Of a DNA stretch of 64,000 nt, positions 17,047 to 25,581 are shown one piece after another. Numbering within the stretch: position 1 is the stretch's first letter; each line of letters opens with the position of its first letter. Source of the stretch: Methylocella sp. (GTDB taxonomy: Bacteria; Pseudomonadota; Alphaproteobacteria; Rhizobiales; Beijerinckiaceae); assembly GCA_037200525.1 (NCBI GenBank), contig JBBCGG010000001.1:4270501-4334500 (forward strand), written 5' to 3'. Made by a program: the position numbers and the translations under genes. The notes below the pieces were generated by a model. That model was not told the DNA's origin, made no database searches, and worked only from the letters and a program-made list of their open reading frames with translations.

Positions 17047-18312
17047 CGGCGGCGACTGATCAGCGCCCTTTCGGAAGCCGTTCGCAGAAGCATACGACAG
17101 GTCCGACACAATCGAAGATCTGACGGACAAATCCTCGCGCAATCGCAGTTGCTTCCGCCTGAGGATCCAGCGCCTGACTGGTTCTATCGTCTTGTCGCCG
17201 CCGCTCCGCCGTTACAAGCGGATCTCGATTTACCCGCGGCGTTTCGCTCCGTCGGGACAATGACGCTCGAAGCCGATCCGCACAATGAGATCGCTGACGC
17301 TTGGAGCGATCTGCGCCTCACGCTTACGATCATGGCGGTTTTCTTCGGCATGGTGCTTGCGCTCGTCTTCTGGACAATCCGAAGTGCGCTGCGGCCCCTG
17401 CGCGATGTGTGCGACGCGTTCTCCGGGATCGGCGCAGGCGATTACGCCACGCGCATCGCGCCCATGCTCTATAAAGAACTTGAGCCGCTTCGCTATGGCT
17501 TCAACAGCATGGCGGCGCGGCTTGAAGAGATGGGCGCGCAAAACCGCGCGCTGCACGAACAAGTCCTGAGCCTGCAGGAAGAAGAGCGCGCAGAACTCGC
17601 GCGCGACTTGCACGATGATGTCGCGCCCTTTCTTTTTGCGGTTGGGGCGGACGCCGCAATGATCCGGCAATTTCTCCAGACGGGAGCGAGCGATAAAGTC
17701 AGCGCCCGCGCTGAAGCGATATCCGACGCAGTTCGCCACATGCAGAAGCATCTACGGAATATTTTGCGTCGCCTGGCGCCTGGCGCTCTTTTGGACCTCG
17801 GTCTCACCGGCGCCATCGACAATCTCATCGCCTTCTGGAAAGTCCGAAAGCCCGATGTGTCTTTCAGCATGAATGTCGCCAAAGTCCCCATAGATCCGCC
17901 AATCGACGCCGTCGTATTTCGCGTTGTTCAGGAAAGCTTCAGCAACGCAATCCGGCATGGAGCGCCCACCGCAATCGACGTCTGCATTACAGTGACAGGG
18001 TGGCAGGCGTCGATTATCATCGAGGATGACGGAACCGGCTTTCCAGAGGACCGCGCGCCAAATGGTTTTGGGCTTGCCGGGATGAAGGAGCGCGTCCAAT
18101 CGGTTGGCGGCATCGTGAGCGTCCGCAACCGATCGCCGCAGCGGGGGGTCGTCGTCGAGGCGATTCTGCCGCTGCCGTCCAAACCATCGCTGGCCGCTCC
18201 ATGTAAGATGAGTGTTCTGACAAGAAAATTCTGCTTGTCGATGATCACATGGTCGTACGCGAAGGCGTGCGGCGTCTCCTGTCCGTCTTCGTCGATGCGG
18301 TCGTTTTTCTAG
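17047..18312 (+). pseudogene. Sensor histidine kinase (NarX/UhpB type, MoxY-like), 5'-truncated
   Basis: The open frame starts after a TGA at 17044, with no normal start until a TTG at 17149. Coding-like sequence already runs through that interval (DGQILAQSQLLPPEDPAPDW), so the gene has lost its first membrane helix and part of its sensor domain. What remains is a membrane helix (about 17315-17380), HAMP, the HisKA_3 motif (ELARDLHDDVAPFLF, His near 17610), and an ATPase domain (VVQESFSNAIRHG, EDDGTGFPE, GFGLAGMKERV). The N-terminal domain style is LapD_MoxY. It reads into the response regulator downstream. Loss of the first anchor probably makes it non-functional. Confidence 0.75.
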
Positions 18313-18842
18313 AGGCTGCAACCATCCTCGAGGCGCTGTCGGTGTTTCGCGCCGAACATCCCGACGTCGTCATCCTAGACCTCAATTTGCCGGGCGCGGG
18401 CGGCCTTGATCTTCTGAAGCGCCTGCTGATCGAGGACCCGCGCGTGCGCGTGTTGGTTTTCTCAATGCACACGACGGCGCTTTACGTTGCTCGCGCGCTT
18501 CAGACAGGCGCAAAAGGCTACATCAGCAAGAGCGCGAGCGCCGAGGAGCTTGTAGAAGCGATTCACCAGGTGATGGGCGGCGGCCGCTATGTCGAGCGGG
18601 AGCTTGCCGCAGATCTTGCGCTGAACGTCTTTGGCTCCGACGATCCAGGCAAGACTTTTTCGGCGCGCGAGCTCGCCATCATGCGGTTATTGGCGAAAGT
18701 CAAGAGCCTTTCCGGGATCGCCGATACGCTCGGCATTTCGTACAAGACGGTCGCCAACGCCTGCACCGGAATAAAGCATAAGCTTCTCGTACAGCGCACC
18801 AGCGATCTGATTCGCCTCGCCGTAGAAATGCACGCGTCTTGA
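18207..18842 (+). pseudogene. LuxR-family response regulator with disrupted start
   Basis: The frame encodes KKILLVDDHMVVREGVRRLL, then VVILDLNLPGAGG with the phospho-Asp, GAKGYISKSAS, and a C-terminal LuxR HTH (KSLSGIADTLGISYKTVA). No start codon lies upstream in frame: a TAA at 18204 precedes it and the first ATG is 18249, after the acidic DD pair. An ATG at 18208 is one base out of frame, so a one-base deletion around 18220 explains the damage. If made from 18249 the receiver lacks its first strand and acidic pocket. Partner of the kinase upstream. Confidence 0.75.
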
Positions 18843-18873
18843 CCGATGTTGCGGAGATCAAGCGTAGGCTTGA

Positions 18874-19050
18874 TCAGGGTTTGATCACAAGACCCCAAGG
18901 CAAACGCCCGACCGTCACCGACCTTACGACCTTGAGGGCGGCGACATCGATGACGGCGACCCGGTTGGCGCGGCCGAGCGCAACGAACGCCGTTTTGCCA
19001 TCCAAACTGAAGCGGATGCCGACCGGCGAGATCAATTCCTTACGGACGCC
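18874..19050 (-). pseudogene. Beta-propeller protein fragment (PQQ-dependent catabolism-associated type)
   Basis: The last blade only: VRKELISPVGIRFSLDG, KTAFVALGRANRVAVIDV, then LKVVRSVTVGRLPWGLVIKP. This closely resembles the C-terminus of YVTN-type propellers encoded with PQQ alcohol dehydrogenase systems. Upstream of about 19050 the homology stops in AT-rich sequence. With the MoxY-like kinase and LuxR regulator beside it, this looks like the remains of a PQQ-alcohol oxidation locus. Confidence 0.7.
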
Positions 19051-19312
19051 AGGCAGATGCCATATAGTTATTATTCTATAGGAATTTGCAGTTATTCTCC
19101 CCAATTATGGATTTTATCCTATTATTTTGGGAGAGTTTCGCTTCCAGCAAGGCCTATTCCCAACCTTTCGACACGACAAAGGCAGCATCGGTTGCTTTCT
19201 CGCGAGCATGGCCAGCCTGCTGATAGGCGCGCTTGTCCGCAGGCGAGGCAGCGCGCCAGCCTAGCGGCAGCGCGAAATCGTGTTCCACACCGGCGCGCAC
19301 CGCGTTACCGGC
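19051..19312. other. AT-rich junction and possible 3' gene relic
   Basis: About 19057-19150 is unusually AT-rich for this genome and marks a break between relics. On the minus strand, 19330-19150 reads a protein-like tail (VEHDFALPLGWRAASPADKR, AYQQAGHAREKATDAAFVV) ending in TAG. I do not recognise it; it may be another truncated gene. Confidence 0.4.
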
Positions 19313-19340
19313 GTAACGTCTTTGCTTCGTGCTGAAATTA
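19313..19340 (+). promoter_or_regulatory. Shared upstream motif, copy A
   Basis: GTAAC, 11 bases, then GTGCTGAAATTA, followed by CTCCGACATAGGGAG. It ends 73 bases before the ATG of the NTF2-like gene. Copies B and C have the same spacing before the next two genes on the same strand. Copy A also carries an inverted repeat GTTAC-CGGC-GTAAC at 19304-19317. Probably a promoter or operator. Confidence 0.65.
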
Positions 19341-19413
19341 CTCCGACATAGGGAGCAGCAATATCAATCATCCGGAGAATCCCGGAATAAGAAAAATCAG
19401 TAATGAGGTTTGC

Positions 19414-19890
19414 ATGTCGGTCCAGAGAAATTCAGCGTTGGCAGGTTTATTTTTGACCTGCTTCTTTCTTACGGGCGCGGCGGCCCGGGCTGCCGAGCAA
19501 GAAAAAGAACGGGTGTTGTCTGTCATCCATGGGGTCGCCGATGCTTGGGACCATGGAAATATTCCTGGAGCCGCCTTTTTTGAACCTTCATTGACGATCG
19601 TCGACGATACCCCGCCCTACCTCTTCCAAGGACGGAACGCTGTAGCAAACTGGATAAAGGCCTATCGCGACGCTCAACCAAAGGGCAGCGAAGGAGCTAA
19701 GGCCTCGTTACATTTCCTGGAGCCTCAAACTGTTGAGATAAAGGGCGCGCGCGCTTACGTTGCCGTTCCAGGGGAGTGGACGGTCGAGCAAAACGGACAG
19801 AGCAACGTCTCGCACGGCATCATTACCGTGATCCTCGATAGGGCGCGTCAGAATTGGCGCATCGCCACATGGGTATGGACGCCCCGGTAG
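19414..19890 (+). CDS. Exported NTF2/SnoaL-like protein
   Basis: A 158-residue protein with a signal peptide (LAGLFLTCFFLTGAAARAAE) and a cystatin-like NTF2 fold pattern: an N-terminal helix with VIHGVADAWDHGN, a middle FEPSLTIVDDTPPYLFQG, and strands ending NWRIATWVWTPR. Such proteins bind or convert small hydrophobic molecules; the activity cannot be named. GAGG lies 5 bases before the ATG. It is the only one of three motif-preceded genes here that is intact. Its 3' end is followed by 112 bases before motif copy B. Confidence 0.75.
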   Translation: MSVQRNSALAGLFLTCFFLTGAAARAAEQEKERVLSVIHGVADAWDHGNIPGAAFFEPSLTIVDDTPPYLFQGRNAVANWIKAYRDAQPKGSEGAKASLHFLEPQTVEIKGARAYVAVPGEWTVEQNGQSNVSHGIITVILDRARQNWRIATWVWTPR

Positions 19891-20002
19891 AGGCATCGAC
19901 GCGCGATCCGAATTCCTTCGGGTCCTGGGCAAGTTGCCCCACGCGGCCGGATCACGACATCGACTCGGCCAAGCGATCAACCGCGCACCCAACATTGCAA
20001 AA

Positions 20003-20030
20003 GTAACAGCTTCGTCTTGTGCTGAAATTA
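20003..20030 (+). promoter_or_regulatory. Shared upstream motif, copy B
   Basis: GTAAC, 11 bases, then GTGCTGAAATTA, followed by AGCCGACCAGGGAG. It ends 64 bases before the ATG of the glycosyltransferase gene. The same two blocks and spacing occur in copies A and C. Confidence 0.65.
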
Positions 20031-20094
20031 AGCCGACCAGGGAGTCGCCACGGTAATCGCTGCGCTTTTCGACAACCTTGAGCGGCAGGATCGC

Positions 20095-21425
20095 ATGAAA
20101 GTTCTAATCGCCTCGACGCCTGCGACGGGGCACATCAATCCGATGTTCTCGATTGCGAGCATTCTGGTCGAAGCGGGCCACGAAGTTGTCGGTCTGTCGG
20201 CGAACGTCATGCGGTCCCCATCGAAGCATCCGGAGCCAAGTTTCGCGCTTTTCCGGCAGGGGCGGACTTGGACTTCCGAGATGTGGATGCGCTGTTTCCG
20301 GAACGAAAGCACATCCCTCTTGGTCCCGAACAATCGCGCTATAGCTTAGAGCGAGCGTTCATTGATCCTCTTCCCGCCCAATATGAAGGCCTGAAAGAGG
20401 TTTTGCGCGATTTTGATGCCGACGTCATCCTAGGCGACAATTTCCTTTTTGGCGTTCTTCCAATGTTGCTCGGGCCGCGATCGGAGCGGCCTCCCATTAT
20501 TCTATGCGGCACGATGTATTTGCATTGCCGCCGAGACGATGGAGCTCCGCACCGCCTTGGCCTGCCGCCCGCGACCAATGACGCGCAGCGCGAGGAATAC
20601 GCCGCCCACTTTCAAAAGATGGAAACGGCGCTTTCCGCGCCGGTCCATCGCTATCTAAATGCGCGCCTCGCTCGCTTTGGCGTTCAGTCACCGTCAACCG
20701 ATTTGCTCGACGCCCTTGTAACCCTTCCGGACGCCTACCTTCAGTTGACAGTTCCAAGCTTTGAATATCCGCGCCTGAAATTGCCAAGCTCTGTGCATTT
20801 CGTGGGGACTCTTCCAATTATCCCGAAACAAGCCCCGCTGCCTTCGTGGGCGCACGAGTTGGATGGCTCGCGCAAGATTGTTCTGGTGACCCAAGGGACC
20901 GTATCCAATTTCGATTTCGGCAAGTTGGTCGTCCCGACCCTGGCGGCGCTGGCAAATCAGCCGGGCGTGCTGGTGATCGTCACGACGGGCGGCCGCTCCA
21001 TCGACGCGATACCCGGTCCGATCCCCGGCAATGCGCGCGCGGCCAGTTATTTGCCGTTCGAATGGGTGCTGCCAAAGGCGGATGTCCTGGTCACCAACGG
21101 CGGCTATGGCAGCGTCAATCAGGCTCTGAGCTTTGGAGTCCCTCTTGTCACTGCGGGACTGAGCGAAGACAAGGCGGAAGTGACCGCTCGCGTCGGCTGG
21201 TCTGGGGTTGGAATTGATCTTGCGACCAATGAACCGACGCCGGAGGCGCTGCGCGATGCCGTCCGCACCGTGTTGGACAAACCAGAGTATCGTTCGCGCG
21301 CTTCAACTATGGCCAAGGAGTTCGCCAGCATCGACACGCGAGGCGAGATTCTGCGGATCATCAAGCAAGTCTCGCATGCTCCAGCCGATCAGGGCGCGCC
21401 GGTTTGCGCGAAGCGACAGGCGTAG
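20095..21425 (+). pseudogene. UGT/MGT-type glycosyltransferase with one frameshift
   Basis: The N-terminal part reads MKVLIASTPATGHINPMFSI in one frame to about 20215. The protein then continues one base back (PIEASGAKFRAFPAGADLDF) to the stop at 21425. Together they form a full-length GT1 enzyme of about 440 residues. The C-terminal donor-binding motif is intact: YLPFEWVLPKADVLVTNGGY, then GSVNQALSFGVPLVTAGLSE. Such enzymes move a sugar from a nucleotide sugar onto a small lipophilic acceptor. A one-base deletion near 20215 breaks it, unless it is a sequencing error. AGGA precedes the start. Confidence 0.82.
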
Positions 21426-21449
21426 CATCTTTGTTTTGCGCTGAAATTG
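21422..21449 (+). promoter_or_regulatory. Shared upstream motif, copy C
   Basis: GTAGC, 11 bases, then GCGCTGAAATTG, followed by CGACATGGAAAC. It ends 65 bases before the acetyltransferase ATG and overlaps the stop of the glycosyltransferase. It differs from copies A and B at three positions within the blocks. Confidence 0.6.
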
Positions 21450-21514
21450 CGACATGGAAACATGATTTGTCATTGCTACGATACTTCGACAATCAGAGCG
21501 TCGGGTGAAACATC

Positions 21515-22101
21515 ATGCCAGATGTAAGGGAATGCGCCGACGCGGATAAAGCTCGCGTTTCGGCCGTGCTTGGGGCGGCGTTCCAGAACACCCGGCAGCG
21601 ACCTTTGTCTTCCCCGACCCGGAGGTGCGCCGAGTGCGGCTTCCAAGATTTTTTGGCGTCGTCTTCGACACCAACGGTCCAAAGGGCGCTCGGTTCATGA
21701 CGGTCAACGGCGAGGCCGCAGCAATTTGGCGACCACCTGGTCATGAACGCCATTCGTTTTTGGAGATAATGATGGATGGATGGTCGTGGCTGGCAGCCTC
21801 CGGCACAGCGATTGGCCGCGCGCTCGCTTTCAGCGCAGCCAGCGACAATAATCATCCGACGGAGCCGCATTGGTATCTTCACATGGCGGGATGCCTGCCC
21901 TCCGCCCAACGCAAAGGCTTTGGGAGCGCCGTCGTTCGGGCGGGACTCGCCCGCTCCGACGCCGATGGCGTTCCCGCATATCTCGAGACGGCCGAAGAAT
22001 CCAATCTTCCCTTTTACGCCTCGCTCGGTTTTGCCGTCACGCATGAGTGGAAGGTCAAGAGCGGTCCTGCCTGCTGGTCGATGCTCCGCAGGCCCCAGTA
22101 A
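21515..22101 (+). pseudogene. GNAT N-acetyltransferase with one frameshift
   Basis: ATG 21515 gives MPDVRECADADKARVSAVLG. After about 21590 the homologous sequence continues one base back: PAATFVFPDPEVRRVRLPRF, then PTEPHWYLHMAGCLPSAQRK, GFGSAVVRAG and AYLETAEESNLPFYASLGF. This is the acetyl-CoA binding motif (Q/R-x-x-G-x-G/A) and C-terminal strand of a GNAT protein close to the ones in stress or resistance loci. A one-base deletion splits it. The substrate is not readable. GGTGA lies upstream of the start. Confidence 0.8.
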
Positions 22102-22118
22102 GGGCCGCTCGGCTAGGT

Positions 22119-22382
22119 TCAGCGGCAGGCGGTGACAGTCTGATAGCCGAGGAATTTGCCGTGAACGCCAGCGACCGGGCGATTTAACACCTCGCAACGG
22201 CCGCGGCTATCCGGGTTGGGGATTCCTTCATTCTGCTGAACAAGATTGGTCATTAAGTCCTTTGTATCATTGTTAGGGAAAACGCTTCCAACCGAGGCAG
22301 GGAGAGCCGCGTGGGCCTCCGTAAGGGCTGAGGCAGATAGGAAAAGACCCAGGGCGACGAGAGTAAGTTTGACCATTTTCAT
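22119..22382 (-). CDS. Small exported protein, unknown
   Basis: An 87-residue protein from ATG 22382 with GGAG about 9 bases upstream. The signal peptide (KLTLVALGLFLSASALTEAH, cut near AHA-ALP) leaves a mature piece of about 60 residues with two Cys (GRCEVLNRPV and QTVTACR) that could form a disulfide. It is convergent with the acetyltransferase relic. Not recognised. Confidence 0.65.
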   Translation of the reverse strand: MKMVKLTLVALGLFLSASALTEAHAALPASVGSVFPNNDTKDLMTNLVQQNEGIPNPDSRGRCEVLNRPVAGVHGKFLGYQTVTACR

Positions 22383-23071
22383 CTTCGAATCTCCGTGGAA
22401 AGGCCTCTTGTTCGCTTCGTGCGAACGAAAAGCGTGAAGCTTTCGAAGAGGAAGCTACGCACAATCGGCCAATGCCCATGTGGGCTTTCCCACATGGCTG
22501 TTCGCGGCCTCGATCTTTACAAAACCATCGAGGCGGCGATGGACGCGCCCCGCGCCCGGCCACAGCCTTGCGACATATTTGGTTTGCATTTCATCATGCG
22601 CCGTCGACTATTCTCGGCGCGAGATTGATAAACCGCCAGGCTGGCAAAGCGCTTTGAAGGCCCCGGAATCAGCCTCCTTGCAGAGCGGCAAGGCTGACGC
22701 CATGATTGCTGCGGCTAGGCCCGAGTGAACGCCCTTGGCATATTTGGGCTCCAAAGGAACTCTCGCGCCCACATTAGTCACAAATTTGCTGGCGCTGGTC
22801 GGCTCACTGCGGAAGAAACGCGACAACCGGGACAAATATCCTACTATTTCAAATAGTTACGATTCTGCTTTGGTGGATTTTTCCTCAGCCAATCGACTTA
22901 TGAGGCCGTCAAAAAGTAACGCGCCACATCCGTCGGCCGGTGGACAGTGATTCATGATCTTGCTGGAGTTGGCGACTTTTCGAATAAGATCTTGAATTGA
23001 ACAAACAGATCGGGACCATGATCCCTTCGATTCGAAGCCGCCCCATTCTCGGCCAATGAGAGATTGTCACG
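22383..23071. other. Long intergenic stretch, no supported gene
   Basis: About 690 bases. Short frames on both strands, including a 75-codon minus frame at 22608-22835, lack signal peptides, ribosome sites or recognisable motifs. It contains a perfect 9-bp hairpin (listed separately). Confidence 0.45.
22476..22497. repeat. Perfect 9-bp hairpin with CTTT loop
   Basis: CCATGTGGG, CTTT, CCCACATGG. It is not followed by a T-run on either strand, so it is not a standard terminator. It could be a regulator palindrome or part of a small RNA. Confidence 0.7.
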
Positions 23072-23623
23072 ATGCCGCTGACCCATTTCCCGCCTTCACG
23101 TTTCGAACGGTCACGTCGCCGAATCGATCTAGCTTCGGCCATGGCTGCGATCGCCCTTTCCTTCGCTTGCGCCAGCTCAAACGCTGCGCCGGCGCTCGCC
23201 ACGCCGGCGGCGGCGACGCCCGATGATCCTTCCGGACTGTGGTTCACCAAGAACAATGGGTCGATCATCAAGATTGCCCCCTGCGCCGCCTTTTATTGCG
23301 GCGCGCTGGTTTGGCTGAAGGAGCCAAACGACCCCGACGGCAAGCCAAGATCCGATAAATACAACGAGGATCCGGCCAAGCGCGGACAGCCGATGATCGG
23401 GATCGAGCTGTTGATCGACCTTGCGCCGGAAAAGGACCATTGGCGCGGCAAGGCCTATAACCCTGAAGATGGGAAAACCTACGACATCACCTTCAAAACC
23501 ATCACCGACAAAACTCCCGGCGATAAAGCCGAGATCGAAGGGTGCATCCTAAAAATTCTCTGCAAGACGGACGTTTTTACCAGAACGCAAGCAATTCCTA
23601 AATCGGTTCCGGCTAAGCCATAA
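23072..23623 (+). CDS. Exported DUF2147 protein
   Basis: A 183-residue protein with a basic N-terminus, a hydrophobic signal segment (AMAAIALSFACASSNAAP) and a DUF2147 domain: GLWFTKNNGSIIKIAPC, then FYCGALVWLKEPNDP, GIELLIDL, and a tail with two further Cys (EGCILKILCKT). The paired Cys probably form disulfides in the periplasm. In this family the fold is a small lipocalin-like barrel of unknown role. It stands alone; the ribosome site is weak. Confidence 0.8.
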   Translation: MPLTHFPPSRFERSRRRIDLASAMAAIALSFACASSNAAPALATPAAATPDDPSGLWFTKNNGSIIKIAPCAAFYCGALVWLKEPNDPDGKPRSDKYNEDPAKRGQPMIGIELLIDLAPEKDHWRGKAYNPEDGKTYDITFKTITDKTPGDKAEIEGCILKILCKTDVFTRTQAIPKSVPAKP

Positions 23624-23737
23624 GTGGGTTCGCCGCACTTGGAGGACTCTTGCCGCACTTTCTTAATTGGACGATCTTGCCGGCATCTCGGCTAAGCTGG
23701 AACGCTGCGCCGAACGCGGATGTAATGCGCCGTCAAT

Positions 23738-24157
23738 GTGACTGAACAAATCATGGAAACTAAAAGCCTGTGCCCACCGTCGAGCGCGAGTCGAGTCCTC
23801 GCCTGCGTCGGCTTGGCGCTTGGGCTCGGCATCATGTTGGCTCCTGCGGCGTTCGCTCAACAAGAAGCGTCCGGCAAGCCGAAGCCGTCATTCGCCACGC
23901 CGCTGCCGCCGGTGCGTCCGCCAGAATTCGACGGCAACCGCGCGACCGTCGACACGCCAGCCCCACCAGCCTTGTCGTCGCCTGCCGCCGCAACGCCGGG
24001 TTCCGCTGCAAATGCGGCTGCTCCTGCAAATCTATTACCGTCAGCGTCGCGCGAACGGATGCATGCGTGCGGACTCGAGTGGCAAAAGATGAAGCTGTCG
24101 GGAGCGGCGAAGAACAAAACCTGGCGTGACTTCGCGCAAGTCTGTCTCGCCGAATAG
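23738..24157 (+). CDS. Exported Pro/Ala-rich protein with a conserved Cys-Trp tail
   Basis: 139 residues from GTG 23738, or 134 from ATG 23753; neither has a clear ribosome site. A signal peptide ends at APAAFAQQ. The middle is low-complexity Pro/Ala. The last 40 residues (RERMHACGLEWQKMKLSG, then KTWRDFAQVCLAE) form a compact motif with two Cys that recurs in Rhizobiales exported proteins of unknown role. Not otherwise recognised. Confidence 0.65.
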   Translation: MTEQIMETKSLCPPSSASRVLACVGLALGLGIMLAPAAFAQQEASGKPKPSFATPLPPVRPPEFDGNRATVDTPAPPALSSPAAATPGSAANAAAPANLLPSASRERMHACGLEWQKMKLSGAAKNKTWRDFAQVCLAE

Positions 24158-24486
24158 ATCGCCGGGCGCCGACGCTATCGGAGATGTCCGCAGCCTTCTC
24201 GGATGCTGCTCGCCCATCGCAGCGGTCTTGATCGCCGACTTCGGCACCCCTGTCAGCTAAACAGCACGGCCCAAGGCATCGCCTCGGCGCGCTTCAACGA
24301 CAGCCGACGAAGCCGGTGCAGCGACGAGTTCGAACGTCGACTCGCGCCGCCGCAGCGCCTGCCGCGCGCTGCGCGCCGGGAGTTGGAAACGGACAGCCAG
24401 GCTCAACAAAACCTCCCCGCTTAAACAGTGCGGGAAAGGGCGAGGCCAGCCGTCTCCATTGCTTCCGCGCCCATCGCCAGCGTTCG

Positions 24487-24843
24487 TCAGACAGTCTCGG
24501 GAGATGCAGGCGCAGATGGCCTGGGCTTCCGGGGAACGGCCTTGCGGACGACTTTCTTGACGCTTGCGGTTTTAACTGGGGCCCTGCGCACGGCCTTCTT
24601 TGCGGTGGACTTTTTCGCAGCAGCCTTTTTGACTACGCCCTTTCTCGCAACGGTTTTCTTCGCCGTCGCCTTCTTGGTCACAGTCTTCTTTGTAGCGGTC
24701 TTCTTCGTAGCGGTCTTCTTGGTGACCGCCTTGCGCGCTGCAGTCTTCGGCGCGGCGCTCTTTTTCGACGCGCTCTTCTTCGTCACCGTCTTTTTCGCAG
24801 CGGTCTTCTTCGCTGGCGCTTTCTTGGTGGTTGCCTTCACCAT
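24487..24843 (-). CDS. Histone H1-like Lys/Ala-rich nucleoid protein
   Basis: 118 residues made almost wholly of K/A/T repeats such as KKTATKK and KKTVTKK, ending in a Pro-rich tail (RKPRPSAPASPETV). This resembles bacterial H1-like proteins (AlgP/Hc1 type) that bind and compact DNA through lysine tails. The DNA repeats (TTCTTCGTAGCGGTC type) make it prone to expansion and contraction. It starts at ATG 24843, with AGGGGAG upstream. The opposite strand also shows a long frame, but it is only the mirror of the repeats. Confidence 0.85.
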   Translation of the reverse strand: MVKATTKKAPAKKTAAKKTVTKKSASKKSAAPKTAARKAVTKKTATKKTATKKTVTKKATAKKTVARKGVVKKAAAKKSTAKKAVRRAPVKTASVKKVVRKAVPRKPRPSAPASPETV

Positions 24844-25581
24844 GACTTAACTCCCCTCCAATAAATTCGTCTGCCGATTTATTGCGGCGACGAGAGGCAT
24901 ACATAGCGTAGCGTTGTTAACAAGACGCGCAAGAGGCGTTGCTTCAACGCATTCACAATGGAGCGCCAACAAAGCAACGAGATTGCGTTCGAAATGGTTG
25001 CCGAGATCGTCCATCGACATCAAGAAATGATCAGCGCATCAGGCTTGATCAAGGTCGCAGCGATGTCTCTCTTGCTTGATGCAAGTATGCCTGCGCCTTA
25101 CGAGCCGTCATGCGCCAAGCGTTCGCTACGGGTCTTCTTCGATAGCCGCGTTTGATTCGAAAGCCGTTGTTTTTTATAGGCTCTACTCTCCTTTGAGAGC
25201 GCTTTGCGATGTTGAGCATCGAGAAGAAACGCTGTTCCGTTCGCGCGATCTCGTAGCGTTTCGAACGTCAGTCATCCGCATCGATCGATGATGTTCGCGC
25301 ACAGCATCGGGACGCGCATCGGGGCATGAAAAAGCAAAACGCGCGACGCCAGTTCATGCGCGCATTCAACGCAAAAAAAAATTCGTGCATGATGAAAAAA
25401 AAGCGGCGCAGCGGCATGGCCAGCGCTTCAATCGCGCATCTGATTCGCGAATCACCCAATTTGATTCGCGAGTCGTCGCCATTGCAAGCGCGTGTTGACG
25501 TCCCTCAAACGAGCCTCGCGCGGCCGCCGACGAAAGCCGCAGAGCGCCCGAAAGCCATTCAACGGCTGGTCGAAAACGACC
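24844..25581. other. Gene-poor stretch of about 740 bases
   Basis: A 65-codon plus frame at 24958-25155 (MERQQSNEIAFEMVAEIVHR) could be a small protein, but has no strong start signal. From 25316 the sequence has A-runs of 8 to 9 bases (near 25373 and 25393) and a tight group of GANTC sites (listed separately). No RNA gene was recognised. Confidence 0.45.
25442..25474. other. Cluster of four GANTC sites in a doubled palindrome
   Basis: GATTCGCGAATC at 25442-25453 is a perfect palindrome; GATTCGCGAGTC at 25463-25474 repeats it with one change, exactly 21 bp later. Each holds two GANTC sites, the target of the alphaproteobacterial methylase CcrM. It lies downstream of gatB. Confidence 0.75.

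Larger units (their letters stand above)
14487..17111 (-). pseudogene. GlxA-type AraC regulator split by two IS5-family elements and a frameshift
   Basis: The N-terminal DJ-1/PfpI part lies at 16733-17111 (DTFIIVGGLGMKDC, CMGAFLLAASGLLDGRRATTHW). The rest of that domain lies at 14765-15057 (YPAVRVEGDRIFLNEGGIW, GMTAGIDMALAMIEEDLGRE). The AraC helix-turn-helix part lies at 14487-14768 (SVEQLAEVGNLSVRQFSRAF). Dropping 15058-16732 rejoins HWRFAT to RLQAMYPAV in frame with one CTAG. A one-base deletion near 14760 separates the HTH from the sensor domain, so the gene would be dead even without the insertions. The first residues of the N-terminus also look eroded. The family senses metabolites through the DJ-1 domain. 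Confidence 0.88.

Noticed and set aside
19313-21449. Integron-type cassette array (attC sites)
   Set aside because: The repeated blocks lack the attC core pattern and palindromic arms, and the glycosyltransferase is too large for a usual cassette.
24572-24904. A second frame over the histone-like gene
   Set aside because: It is an out-of-frame reading of the same repeats.
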